A stretch of DNA of 37,386 bases from Aliarcobacter sp. (GCA_028703945.1 JAQVLW010000021.1:1-37386); one strand, 5' to 3'. Counted from the stretch's first letter, positions 25,550-33,016 are shown. The notes: generated by a model from the letters alone, not told the origin. A program made the numbers and translations.

Positions 25550-26635
25550 CTATTTCTCTTTATTTAAAATTTGTATTTTAGTATCAGGTCTTAGTTTTGC
25601 CATATTACTGATAACAATTTGGTCATTTTCATTTAAACCGCTTTCTATTGTGATTCCTTCTTTAACTAAAATACCAGTTGTTACAGGTCTTAATTTTGCG
25701 ATTGAATCAGCAACTACATAAACAAAACTACCTTGTGAAGTTTTTAAAATGGCATTTTCAGGAATAATATAAACTTTTCCTAAATCAAGATTTGTTACTT
25801 CGATTTTTGCAAATTCTCCAATTAAAATTTCATTATTTTCATTTTTAAATTTAGCTCTTAATAAAAGTGTATCTGTGTTTGAATCTATTTTAGGAGAGAT
25901 AAAATCAACAGTTCCATTTTCATAAGTTTTATTACTTGTAACTAGATTTACTTTTGCACTTTTTTCTTTTATTTGAGAAAGATATCTTGTTGCATCATCT
26001 TTTGAAAGGGCAAATTCTGCATAAACAGGATTTGTATTTGTAATAGTAACAAGTAAAGAGTCTGAATCATTTGACCCAACTAAATTACCAATATCTTTTT
26101 TCTTAAGACCTACAACTCCATCAATTGGTGCATAGATTTTTGTATAATCAAATTGAATTTGAGCATTTTGTAAAGCTGCTTTTGCGCTTTCTAATAATGC
26201 TGTTGCATTTTCATATTGGTAATTATATTCATCAGCTTGCTGAACACTTATTGATTTTGTTTTTATTAAAGAGCTTGATCTTTCATAATCTTTTTGTGCT
26301 TTTTTATAGTTTGCTTGAGCAGTTTTTACAGTTGCTTTTGCAACATTCAAATTTGCTAAATAAGTATCTTGTTCTATTTTATATAATAAAGTTCCTTTTT
26401 TAATAAAATCTCCCTCATTAAAATATTTTTCAACTAAAATACCTTTTACCCTTGCCATAACATTTACTTCTTCAAAAGTTTTTATTAATGATGGATAAGT
26501 TTTTATTGTTGTTGCTGTTTTATTTGCTATTTTAAAAGTTTCCACCGGTAATGGTGGAAGTTGCGGTTTATCTTCTGCATTTAATGTATTTAATCCTAAA
26601 AAAATAAATGCAATTGCTACTATTGATTTCTTCAT
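25550..26635 (-). CDS. RND efflux periplasmic adaptor (AcrA/MexA family)
   Basis: 361 residues with a signal peptide (MKKSIVAIAFIFLGLNTLNA) and no lipobox Cys, so a soluble periplasmic adaptor rather than a lipoprotein. Order: barrel-sandwich half (VNVMARVKGILVEKYFNEGD), an alpha-helical hairpin (about 95-170, KATVKTAQANYKKAQKDYERS), second sandwich half (DYTKIYAPIDGVVGLKKKDIG) and membrane-proximal domain (RPVTTGILVKEGITIESGL). It links the pump to the outer-membrane channel. Its ATG overlaps the stop of the TolC-like gene (4-nt overlap). Confidence 0.95.
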   Translation of the reverse strand: MKKSIVAIAFIFLGLNTLNAEDKPQLPPLPVETFKIANKTATTIKTYPSLIKTFEEVNVMARVKGILVEKYFNEGDFIKKGTLLYKIEQDTYLANLNVAKATVKTAQANYKKAQKDYERSSSLIKTKSISVQQADEYNYQYENATALLESAKAALQNAQIQFDYTKIYAPIDGVVGLKKKDIGNLVGSNDSDSLLVTITNTNPVYAEFALSKDDATRYLSQIKEKSAKVNLVTSNKTYENGTVDFISPKIDSNTDTLLLRAKFKNENNEILIGEFAKIEVTNLDLGKVYIIPENAILKTSQGSFVYVVADSIAKLRPVTTGILVKEGITIESGLNENDQIVISNMAKLRPDTKIQILNKEK

Positions 26636-27864
26636 TTTATATATTCCTCTAATTTTTTACCACTATAGTAAATTATTTTTGCTTTTTTGATTTCTAAATC
26701 ATTTTGTGATGTTTTTAATTGGCTAAGTGCAGTATATTTTTCACTTAAACTTGTTAAAAAAGAGACATTATCAATCAATCCACTTTCATATTTTGATTTG
26801 ATTACATCATATGCTGTTGTTGCAGCTTTTAAATTTGCCTCTGAAGATTTTATTTTTGCTTTTGAAATATCATAGGCTTTTAGTGCTAGTTGTAAATCAA
26901 CATTTGCTTTATTTTTTTCATACTCATATTTTGATTTAGAACTTAAATAATCTTTATATTTTGATTCATATTTATATTTTGTTTCACCAAAAGAAAATAT
27001 ATTCCATTTTAAATTTGCTGATAAAATATTTTGATGATCTATTGCATTACTTTCATAAGTACTATTGTCAAAATTTGAATCATAATATGTATATGTATTA
27101 TCAAGCGTTATTATTGGTAAATTAGCACTTTTTACACTTCTTGCACTTGCAAGTTTTGATTCTAAGTTAAATTCTGTAGATTTTAAATCAAATCTTAAAT
27201 CAGTTTGAACATTATTTTCAAGCTCTTTTACATTTGAACCTGCATCAATAGAAACACTTTGTCCTGTAATATATTCTAAATTATGAGTTATAGTTATCAT
27301 CTCAAGTTCTATTTCTTGTAAAGTTACCTTTGAATTTTCTAATCTTGAAATAATTTTTTGAACTTCATCTTCAGTTGTAGTTCCAGCATCTAAGAATCTT
27401 GATAATCTTGTTAATTGAGATTCTAGTTGTTCAATCTCTTTTATTTTTGCATCTTTTTGAGAAATATAAGATAGATAAGTGTAGTAATAATTTATTACAT
27501 TTAATGAAATATCATTTTTTAAAGCTTCAACAGATTGTTCATTACCTTTTATAGATGATTCATAACTATCATAAGTATCAGATTTTTTACCTCCATCATA
27601 AAGTTCATAACTCAAACTTCCATAAACTTTTGATGAGTTTTTAGGAACACCTGCTGTTTCTTTGTCTGTTGTAGAATGACCTGCTCCAACATCTAAGCTT
27701 GGCATATAACCACTTTTTACACTTTCATATTCGTCTTTTATTGAATCTAAACTCTTTTGTGATGAATCAACTAATTTATTCTGAATAGATAAATTAACTA
27801 ACTCTTCCAAATTTTGAGCGGATAAAAAAAGAGGAACTAAAAAAATAAAATATAATTTTTTCAA
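26632..27864 (-). CDS. TolC-family outer-membrane efflux channel
   Basis: 410 residues with a signal peptide (MKKLYFIFLVPLFLSA). Two long coiled-coil repeats typical of TolC/OEP proteins, with LEELVNLSIQNKLVDSSQKS at the start of the first and a matching region (SAKIKSSEANLKAATTAYDV, KSKYESGLIDNVSFLTSLSE) in the second; strand-like YTYYDSNFDN and SANLKWNIFSFG form the barrel part. First gene of the efflux operon, so order is channel-adaptor-pump. Its promoter lies in the 110-nt gap to marR, next to the palindrome at 27915-27944. Confidence 0.93.
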   Translation of the reverse strand: MKKLYFIFLVPLFLSAQNLEELVNLSIQNKLVDSSQKSLDSIKDEYESVKSGYMPSLDVGAGHSTTDKETAGVPKNSSKVYGSLSYELYDGGKKSDTYDSYESSIKGNEQSVEALKNDISLNVINYYYTYLSYISQKDAKIKEIEQLESQLTRLSRFLDAGTTTEDEVQKIISRLENSKVTLQEIELEMITITHNLEYITGQSVSIDAGSNVKELENNVQTDLRFDLKSTEFNLESKLASARSVKSANLPIITLDNTYTYYDSNFDNSTYESNAIDHQNILSANLKWNIFSFGETKYKYESKYKDYLSSKSKYEYEKNKANVDLQLALKAYDISKAKIKSSEANLKAATTAYDVIKSKYESGLIDNVSFLTSLSEKYTALSQLKTSQNDLEIKKAKIIYYSGKKLEEYIK

Positions 27865-27914
27865 AATAACTCCTTATAATTTTTTTTGATTGTAGATTTT
27901 AGAATAAAAGAACT

Positions 27915-27944
27915 TAAATTTATCTTTCTAGAAAGATAAATTTA
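27915..27944. promoter_or_regulatory. 30-bp perfect palindrome, likely MarR-type operator
   Basis: The sequence around the central CTAG reads identically on both strands for 30 bases, with half-site TAAATTTATCTTTCT. It lies between the divergent efflux operon and the marR-like gene, the normal place for a MarR dimer to repress both. Longer and more exact than most MarR sites. Confidence 0.75.
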
Positions 27945-27962
27945 TATTAATAATAATTTCGC

Positions 27963-27968
27963 TAAAAT
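27963..27968 (+). promoter_or_regulatory. -10 box of the marR-like gene, probably giving a leaderless mRNA
   Basis: TAAAAT (within GCTAAAAT, the same form as before the parvulin gene) ends only 6 nt before the ATG at 27975. Transcription would start at or next to the A of the ATG, and no Shine-Dalgarno sequence is present. Confidence 0.45.
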
Positions 27969-27974
27969 TCTAGT

Positions 27975-28451
27975 ATGAAAAGAAAACACATAGATAAATT
28001 TTATAATACGACAATTAAGTCAAAAGAGTTTGAAGTTTTTGCTCTATCATTACCAATAACACTTATTCACAAAAATATGTTTAATGATACAGAACATTTT
28101 TTGAAAACAAATTATGATTTACTTCATTCTCATATAGATGTTTTAGCATCTTTGTATTTTGATGGAAACTCTTTATCACCAACTGATTTGTATGATGCAA
28201 TTGTATTTTCTTCAGGTGGAATGACGAAAGTTTTAAAAAAACTAGAAGAGAGAAATTTGATAAAAAGAGAAGCTTCTTCAAACGATAAAAGAAGTATGCT
28301 AATAAGTTTGACTCAAGAGGGTAAAGATTTAATTGAAAATTGTATGATTGAAGTTGCAAAACAAAAAGAAAAAAAATTTAGTATTTTAACTCAAAAAGAA
28401 AAAGAAGATTTAAAAAATATTCTTTCAAAAATCACTTATTCTTTTATTTAG
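27975..28451 (+). CDS. MarR family transcriptional regulator
   Basis: 158 residues with the winged helix at about 50-125: HSHIDVLASLYFDGNSLSPTDLYDAIVFSSGGMTKVLKKLEERNLIKREASSNDKRSMLISLTQEG, shown here in outline by the SSGGMTKVLKKLEERNLIKR recognition region and the DKRSMLISLT wing. It is divergent from the tripartite efflux operon with a 30-bp palindrome between, so it is most likely a ligand-released repressor of that operon and of itself. No ribosome site precedes the ATG and a -10 box lies directly upstream. It overlaps the end of the next, convergent gene by 4 nt. Confidence 0.92.
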   Translation: MKRKHIDKFYNTTIKSKEFEVFALSLPITLIHKNMFNDTEHFLKTNYDLLHSHIDVLASLYFDGNSLSPTDLYDAIVFSSGGMTKVLKKLEERNLIKREASSNDKRSMLISLTQEGKDLIENCMIEVAKQKEKKFSILTQKEKEDLKNILSKITYSFI

Positions 28452-29029
28452 TTAAACTCTATTTTTGCAGTAGAAATATTTTTAAATATTTTTAGTTTAT
28501 TTCTCAAAGGCATCCATTTTATTAAGATGGTTGCTAATGCTTCCCAAAGTGAAACCCAACCAGCAACCATTGAACCTTCTGAAATAAGTCTAATAAAAAA
28601 CTCTTCATTTTCAGTTAAATTAAAAGAGATAGCGACAAAAACAAAACCAATAATAAGAAAAATAAAAGAGTTTTTTATCTGAACAGTCATCTTTTTTTGT
28701 TCCCAATATTGCAAATATTCAAAATAATCTTTTATACTATTTCTCACTTTTTGATTTGATTCTTCATTTGATATTTCATCAAAATAAAACTTGATAATAA
28801 ATGGATGAACACCAATCTCTTCGACACTTTCTATAAGATATTTTTCTAAAGACTCTTTTAAATCTTTTTTTATAAAAGTAGATTTTTTATCATAATCCTC
28901 AAATAAATCTTCAACTTTTACTGCTGAAATATTTAATACAAGTTCATCGTTTTGGTTTTTGTCATATCTGTTTGTTATGCTGTTTCTCATTGGTGATTCT
29001 TTTTTAGTTTTATTAATTCTATAATTAAT
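28448..29029 (-). CDS. Conserved hypothetical membrane protein; apparent ATT start
   Basis: About 193 residues: a charged cytoplasmic N-terminal half (VKVEDLFEDYDKKSTFIKKDL), then two membrane segments (IKNSFIFLIIGFVFVAISFN and SEGSMVAGWVSLWEALATIL) and a short basic tail. The SEG--AGWVSLWE-L pattern recurs in a widespread bacterial family of unknown function. The ATG at 28990 has no ribosome site, whereas an in-frame ATT at 29029 sits exactly 6 nt after AAGGA; I use the latter with caution. The frame extends further upstream, but that part runs antisense to a RhuM remnant and is probably not translated. Confidence 0.65.
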   Translation of the reverse strand: MNYRINKTKKESPMRNSITNRYDKNQNDELVLNISAVKVEDLFEDYDKKSTFIKKDLKESLEKYLIESVEEIGVHPFIIKFYFDEISNEESNQKVRNSIKDYFEYLQYWEQKKMTVQIKNSFIFLIIGFVFVAISFNLTENEEFFIRLISEGSMVAGWVSLWEALATILIKWMPLRNKLKIFKNISTAKIEFN

Positions 29030-29042
29030 ATTATATCCTTTT

Positions 29043-29102
29043 TCGTCAAAAGCAATAAAATTTAGACAATGGGTAACCTCTGTACTCAAACTATTGATAT
29101 GA
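29043..29102 (+). pseudogene. RhuM-family fragment
   Basis: Twenty codons read SSKAIKFRQWVTSVLKLLI then TGA. They match the NSSKAIKFRKWATSILKNY block of the truncated RhuM gene at 30780-31127 and KFRQWATSVLKNY of the intact one at 29873. Nothing of the rest remains. It abuts the start of the membrane-protein gene on the other strand, showing a rearrangement breakpoint. Confidence 0.6.
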
Positions 29103-29133
29103 TTAAAGAAATAATTAGTTGGGACTTTGAGCG

Positions 29134-29710
29134 ATGAATGAAATAACAACAATAGATAAACAAAACCTACAAGATAAAATTTACACTATTCGTGGACTTC
29201 AAGTGATGCTTGATAGAGATTTAGCAGACCTTTACAATGTAGAAACCAAAAATTTGAGGTTCAATTTGGCACCTTAGAAAATGGTCGTGGAAAGCATAGA
29301 AAGTATTTACCTTATGTATTTACAGAACAAGGTGTATCGATGCTTTCAGCTGTTTTATGAACGATTTGAAAGAATTGAACAAAGATTAACTTTGCACGAC
29401 AAAAACTTTGACAAACTTTTTGAAGCACTAGAAAATAAAACCAAAAAATCTAGTGAAGGGATATTTTTCGATGGTCAAATATATGATGTGTATGTGTTTA
29501 TAAATGATTTGCTTAAGAGTGCAAAAATATAACTCTCAATATAAAAATTTAGAACTAAAAGAGTTCAAAAAAGCTCATGATAGATTTCTTATTATTGATA
29601 AAAAAGAGATTTATTATATTGGAGCTAGTTTGAAAGATTTGGGTAAAAAATGGTTTGCATTTTCAAAGTTTGAGATGGAAGCTTTGGAAGTTTTAGATAG
29701 GCTAAAATGA
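29134..29710 (+). pseudogene. Decayed ORF6N-domain DNA-binding protein
   Basis: Pieces of one gene lie in three frames. The start (29134-29277) reads MNEITTIDKQNLQDKIYTIR then LQVMLDRDLADLYNVETK, the ORF6N domain head, and ends in TAG. Next (29262-29360) QFGTLENGRGKHRKYL then YVFTEQGVSMLSAVL, the end of the ORF6N domain, in another frame. Then (29359-29532) FERIEQRLTLHDKNFDKLFE and GIFFDGQIYDVYVFINDLL, and after a further break (about 29520-29710) QKYNSQYKNLELKEF, HDRFLIIDKKE and GASLKDLGKKWFAFS. Segments are missing at each junction. The C-terminal part is homologous to that of the RhuM gene at 29873. Confidence 0.8.
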
Positions 29711-29762
29711 GTGCTGAAAAACAAAGAATAAAGAGATAATGAAATTTTTAGTAAAAGAGAGA

Positions 29763-29794
29763 GGAATTAAAAAGATTAGATTTGTGTGATTTTA
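29763..29794 (+). repeat. Imperfect direct repeat, copy 1
   Basis: About 32 nt containing ATTAAAAAGATT and TTTGTGTGATTTT, located downstream of the ORF6N pseudogene. It matches copy 2 at 30737-30770, downstream of the RhuM gene, with only a few differences. Both copies also share the reading GIKKI-FV then TGA, so they may be the tail of a lost gene. Confidence 0.55.
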
Positions 29795-29872
29795 TATTGC
29801 AATTTGATATGTTTTTTAAGATAAATAAATTTTTATGTTATTGTTTGTGAAATTAATTTATAGGGTAATTTT

Positions 29873-30712
29873 ATGGAAAATATTTCAAATATACTACTTT
29901 ACAATGATGGAGAATTGGAATTAAAAGTTTCTTTTAATGAAGAGACTATTTGGCTTTCTCAAAAACAACTTGCAGAACTCTTTGATGTAACAAAGCAAAA
30001 TGTAAGTTTACATATCAATAATATTTTAAAAGAGAAAGAACTTGACAAAAATTTAACTGTCAAGTTTTTCTTGATAGTTCAAAAAGAGGGAAATAGAGAA
30101 GTTAAAAGAGAAGTTGAACATTATAATCTTGATATGATAATTTCTATTGGTTATAGAGTTAATTCTATAATCGCAACAAAATTCAGACAATGGGCAACTT
30201 CTGTACTTAAAAATTATATTCAAAATGGATATGCTATCAATACCCATAAAATAACAGAACAAAGATTATCTCTTCTTGAAAATGATATGCAGATTATCAA
30301 ATCCCATATCAAAAATAATACAATAGAAATCAAACATGGAATATTTTTCAATGGTCAAATATTTGATGCTTATGTGCTTTTATCAGATTTAATAAAAAGT
30401 GCAAAAGTTTCAATTACTTTGATTGATAATTATATAGATGAATCTATATTAAACTTATTTTCAAAAAATCAAAATGTAAAATTTACTATTTATACTCAAA
30501 ATATATCCAAAGAACTACAACTTGATATTCAAAAATACAATAAACAATATACTAATCTTGAAGTAAAAATCACTAAAAATTTTCATGATAGATTTTTGAT
30601 TTGTGATGAAACTGTATATCATTTTGGAGCTAGTTTCAAGGACTTGGGAAATAAAGTATTTGCAGTTAATAGGATGAATATATCTGTAAATGATTTGCTA
30701 AAAGGTATATGA
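29873..30712 (+). CDS. RhuM-family protein with C-terminal HDRFLI-type domain
   Basis: 279 residues, cytoplasmic. Residues 1-120 are a virulence RhuM domain: WLSQKQLAELFDVTKQNVSL (helix-turn-helix), LDMIISIGYRVNS and KFRQWATSVLKNYI. After a coil (QRLSLLENDMQIIKSHI), residues 150-279 form the domain shared with ORF6N proteins: GIFFNGQIFDAYVLLSDLI, ITLIDNYIDESILNLF, KYNKQYTNLEVK, HDRFLICDE and HFGASFKDLGNKVFAV. The acid- and His-rich C-terminal domain looks enzymatic, perhaps PLD-like, but no HKD motif is visible and its activity is unknown. RhuM proteins are linked to pathogenicity and restriction islands; the true role is unclear. A weak AGGG precedes the ATG. Confidence 0.85.
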   Translation: MENISNILLYNDGELELKVSFNEETIWLSQKQLAELFDVTKQNVSLHINNILKEKELDKNLTVKFFLIVQKEGNREVKREVEHYNLDMIISIGYRVNSIIATKFRQWATSVLKNYIQNGYAINTHKITEQRLSLLENDMQIIKSHIKNNTIEIKHGIFFNGQIFDAYVLLSDLIKSAKVSITLIDNYIDESILNLFSKNQNVKFTIYTQNISKELQLDIQKYNKQYTNLEVKITKNFHDRFLICDETVYHFGASFKDLGNKVFAVNRMNISVNDLLKGI

Positions 30713-30736
30713 AATATTCAAGATGAAGCAAAAAAG

Positions 30737-30770
30737 GGGATTAAAAAGATTGGGTTTGTGTGATTTTTAT
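30737..30770 (+). repeat. Imperfect direct repeat, copy 2
   Basis: Second copy of the element at 29763-29794, sharing ATTAAAAAGATT, TTTGTGTGATTTT and the GIKKI-FV-stop reading. It lies between the intact RhuM gene and the convergent truncated one. Confidence 0.55.
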
Positions 30771-30779
30771 CTTAATCTT

Positions 30780-31127
30780 TCAATCAATGCTATATTTAAT
30801 ATAATTTTTGAGGATTGATGTTGCCCATTTTCTAAACTTTATTGCTTTTGATGAATTTGTTCTATAACCAACGGCAAGTATTATATCTAAGCTATAAATT
30901 TTTACTGGTTTATCAGAATTTGCAAAGTGCATTTTTTGCACATTGCTATTTTCTTCTACCTCATTATCTTGTAAAATTTTATTGATATGTTTTGTTACAC
31001 TAGTTCTGCCTACATCAAAAAGTAATGAAATTTCATCTTGTCTAAGCCAAATCGTTTCTTCATTAAGAGAAACTTTTAACTCCAGTTCGCCATCATTGTA
31101 AAGTACAATATTTGAAATATTTTCCAT
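30780..31127 (-). pseudogene. Truncated RhuM-family gene
   Basis: 115 residues carrying only the RhuM N-terminal DNA-binding half: MENISNIVLYNDGELELKVS, WLRQDEISLLFDVGRTSVTK and LDIILAVGYRTNSSKAIKFR, ending in NYIKYSID. The first 35 residues are almost the same as in the intact gene at 29873, but the later part differs, so it is a related but distinct member that lost its C-terminal half. AAAGG precedes the ATG at 31127, which I prefer to a start 11 codons earlier. It might still make a short DNA-binding protein. Confidence 0.65.
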
Positions 31128-31248
31128 AGCATTACCTTTAATAAATTGTTTTAATAACAATAATATAAATTATTATTTTAATTTAAAAGTATGTCTGATT
31201 GCAATATTTTTTAGAGTCTTTTTATCTTGTAAATCTTATTTTTTAGTT

Positions 31249-31815
31249 TTAAACTTCTGCAAAAGCTTTTAATTCTGTACGCATAAGTTTAATTAATTCT
31301 TGATACTCATCATAAAATTTTGAATAGATTTCTTTTTCATCTTCTTTATATTTTAATGTAGGGTCTATTGATTTTGAATATAGTATATTTGTATTAGGAT
31401 AAGCTTTTTTATAAATATTAGCCCAATCTTGAAAAAAATTTGCTACATTTAAATATTTTTCACTAACTTTTTCAGAAGCTATTATTTGTACTTCTGCAGT
31501 AAGTTTGCTAAATTGTGTATTTAAATCATGTGAACTATCATTTTCTGTTGTTTTAATGGCTTCTTCAATCATCTCATGAATTTTAATATATAAAGATTTT
31601 AATTCATCATAAGCTTTTTCTTCTTTAGAAAATTTTCTAATTTCTTTATCAACTCTTAGTTTATTTTCTGTTTTTATATTTTCAATTTTTTTAGTTATTT
31701 CTTCAATATCTTCTTTTGTTGCTAAATTTTTAGCTTTTTCAGATAGATATGATGGTAAAAATTTTACTAAAATTAAACTAGTAAAAACTGAAATTAAATA
31801 TGTTATCCACTCCAT
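31249..31815 (-). CDS. Membrane-anchored coiled-coil hypothetical protein
   Basis: 188 residues. A single N-terminal membrane helix (ITYLISVFTSLILVKFLPSYL), then SEKAKNLATKEDIEEITKKI, a stretch common in small bacterial membrane proteins of unknown function, then a long charged helical region to the end. No enzyme motif is visible. AAGGAAAAATA precedes the ATG. It lies 23 nt downstream of the hypothetical gene at 31839, same strand, so the two are probably one operon. Position inside an island of DNA-binding and restriction remnants suggests, but does not show, a defence or element-maintenance role. Confidence 0.7.
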   Translation of the reverse strand: MEWITYLISVFTSLILVKFLPSYLSEKAKNLATKEDIEEITKKIENIKTENKLRVDKEIRKFSKEEKAYDELKSLYIKIHEMIEEAIKTTENDSSHDLNTQFSKLTAEVQIIASEKVSEKYLNVANFFQDWANIYKKAYPNTNILYSKSIDPTLKYKEDEKEIYSKFYDEYQELIKLMRTELKAFAEV

Positions 31816-31838
31816 AATTATTTTTCCTTAATATTTTA

Positions 31839-32588
31839 TTAGTTTGAAGATGTGAAAAAATTTTGTAAAACATTAGTTACATTATTAATATCTATAGTAA
31901 CTTGTTCAATACATTTTCCTGTTTTATATACCGTTTGAACTTTACTCCATATTTTTGATAATTTACTTCTTACCTCTTCATTTGATTTAGTTTTAAATAA
32001 ATCAGGATTTTTTATTATCTCTCCATATGCAGATTGTAAAACTTCATCAAAAACATTTGCACCTTTTATATTGTATGAATATAAAGCAGTTTTAATTTTT
32101 GATATATGTTTTTTTATAATATTATTCAAATCAGTAGGTAATGAATTGTTTTCAATAAAATCTTCTAACTCATCCAATAATTTTTTTAATTCTTCAATTT
32201 CTTCATCATTAATTGATATTTCATCATTAGGTAATATTTCAGAACAAAAATCTAGTATTTTAAACTGTACATCTGTAATTTGTTGTTTTCTTGGTTGCCA
32301 ATCTCCATTTATTCCTGTAGGTACAATTAAGTTATTTTGTAATTGAGTTATTTCATTTTTATATAAATTCTCTGAAAAATCAGTTTCCTTCATTTTTACT
32401 TTAAATAATTCAAATTCATCATTTAAATTATTTAAACAATCAATAACAGCCATTTCTGTAAAGTGTTTATTTGATTCATTAATATCAAAAATATTTTTCC
32501 ATACATCAGCAATGATTTTATTATCATTTTTATATGCTTTTTGAATAATTTTATTTAATCTAATTGCAGAATTTGTTTTATTCTCCAT
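31839..32588 (-). CDS. Hypothetical protein, partner of the membrane coiled-coil gene
   Basis: 249 residues, soluble, acidic, strongly helical. I do not recognise the family. Notable parts are RLNKIIQKAYKNDNKIIADVW near the start, an acidic run ISINDEEIEELKKLLDELED in the middle, and a C-terminal helix KIWSKVQTVYKTGKCIEQVT. AAGGATATTT precedes the ATG. First gene of a likely two-gene operon with the membrane-anchored protein. No close copy elsewhere in the window. Confidence 0.65.
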   Translation of the reverse strand: MENKTNSAIRLNKIIQKAYKNDNKIIADVWKNIFDINESNKHFTEMAVIDCLNNLNDEFELFKVKMKETDFSENLYKNEITQLQNNLIVPTGINGDWQPRKQQITDVQFKILDFCSEILPNDEISINDEEIEELKKLLDELEDFIENNSLPTDLNNIIKKHISKIKTALYSYNIKGANVFDEVLQSAYGEIIKNPDLFKTKSNEEVRSKLSKIWSKVQTVYKTGKCIEQVTIDINNVTNVLQNFFTSSN

Positions 32589-32676
32589 AAATATCCTTAT
32601 AATTTTTTAAAAATTATAGCACTAAAAAAAATAAAGGGAAAATAATATGTCAAATTACAATATTTTAGATAAATAT

Positions 32677-32871
32677 TTACTTTTTAGTTTTAAACTCTTC
32701 TTCTAAAGTTTTGAGTTCATCAGCATTTTGTTGGGCTTTTTTTACTGCTTCTTCAAAGGCGAAGCCTTTCATTATTATTTCGTATAAATAAGGCTTACTC
32801 TTTCGCCAGTTCCTAATTGTAACAGTAGTTATCCCTAATAGTCTTGCCATATCTTGTTGTGTTGGTTTCAT
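32677..32871 (-). CDS. Small helix-turn-helix protein
   Basis: 64 residues: QQDMARLLGITTVTIRNWRK is a clear helix-turn-helix, followed by YLYEIIMKGFAFEEAVKKAQ and a charged tail. The pattern resembles small Cro/MerR-like or phage-type regulators. No ribosome site is seen before the ATG, and an AT-rich dyad lies 42-80 nt upstream, a possible autoregulatory operator. It may control the island genes on either side, but this is inference. Confidence 0.65.
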   Translation of the reverse strand: MKPTQQDMARLLGITTVTIRNWRKSKPYLYEIIMKGFAFEEAVKKAQQNADELKTLEEEFKTKK

Positions 32872-32912
32872 ATAAGAATTTTAATGATTAAACTCTTTTA
32901 ATAAAATTCGTA

Positions 32913-32951
32913 AATATATTTCTATTATATTAATAAAATAATAAATATATT
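32913..32951. promoter_or_regulatory. Imperfect AT-rich dyad between HTH gene and divergent gene
   Basis: Outer arms AATATATTT / AAATATATT and inner arms TATTAT / ATAATA make a 39-nt interrupted palindrome with a one-base bulge. It lies in the 145-nt divergent region between the HTH protein and the glycine-rich protein. All-AT sequence weakens the case. Confidence 0.35.
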
Positions 32952-33016
32952 ACTGATATACTTCTTGCTATTTGTAAGTTTTGAAAGATAGTATATTAAT
33001 GAAAGGAGATAATGAA

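Noticed and set aside
29030..29152. Upstream extension of the membrane-protein frame to 29152
   Set aside because: The extra residues are antisense to a RhuM fragment on the plus strand, so they are unlikely to be translated.
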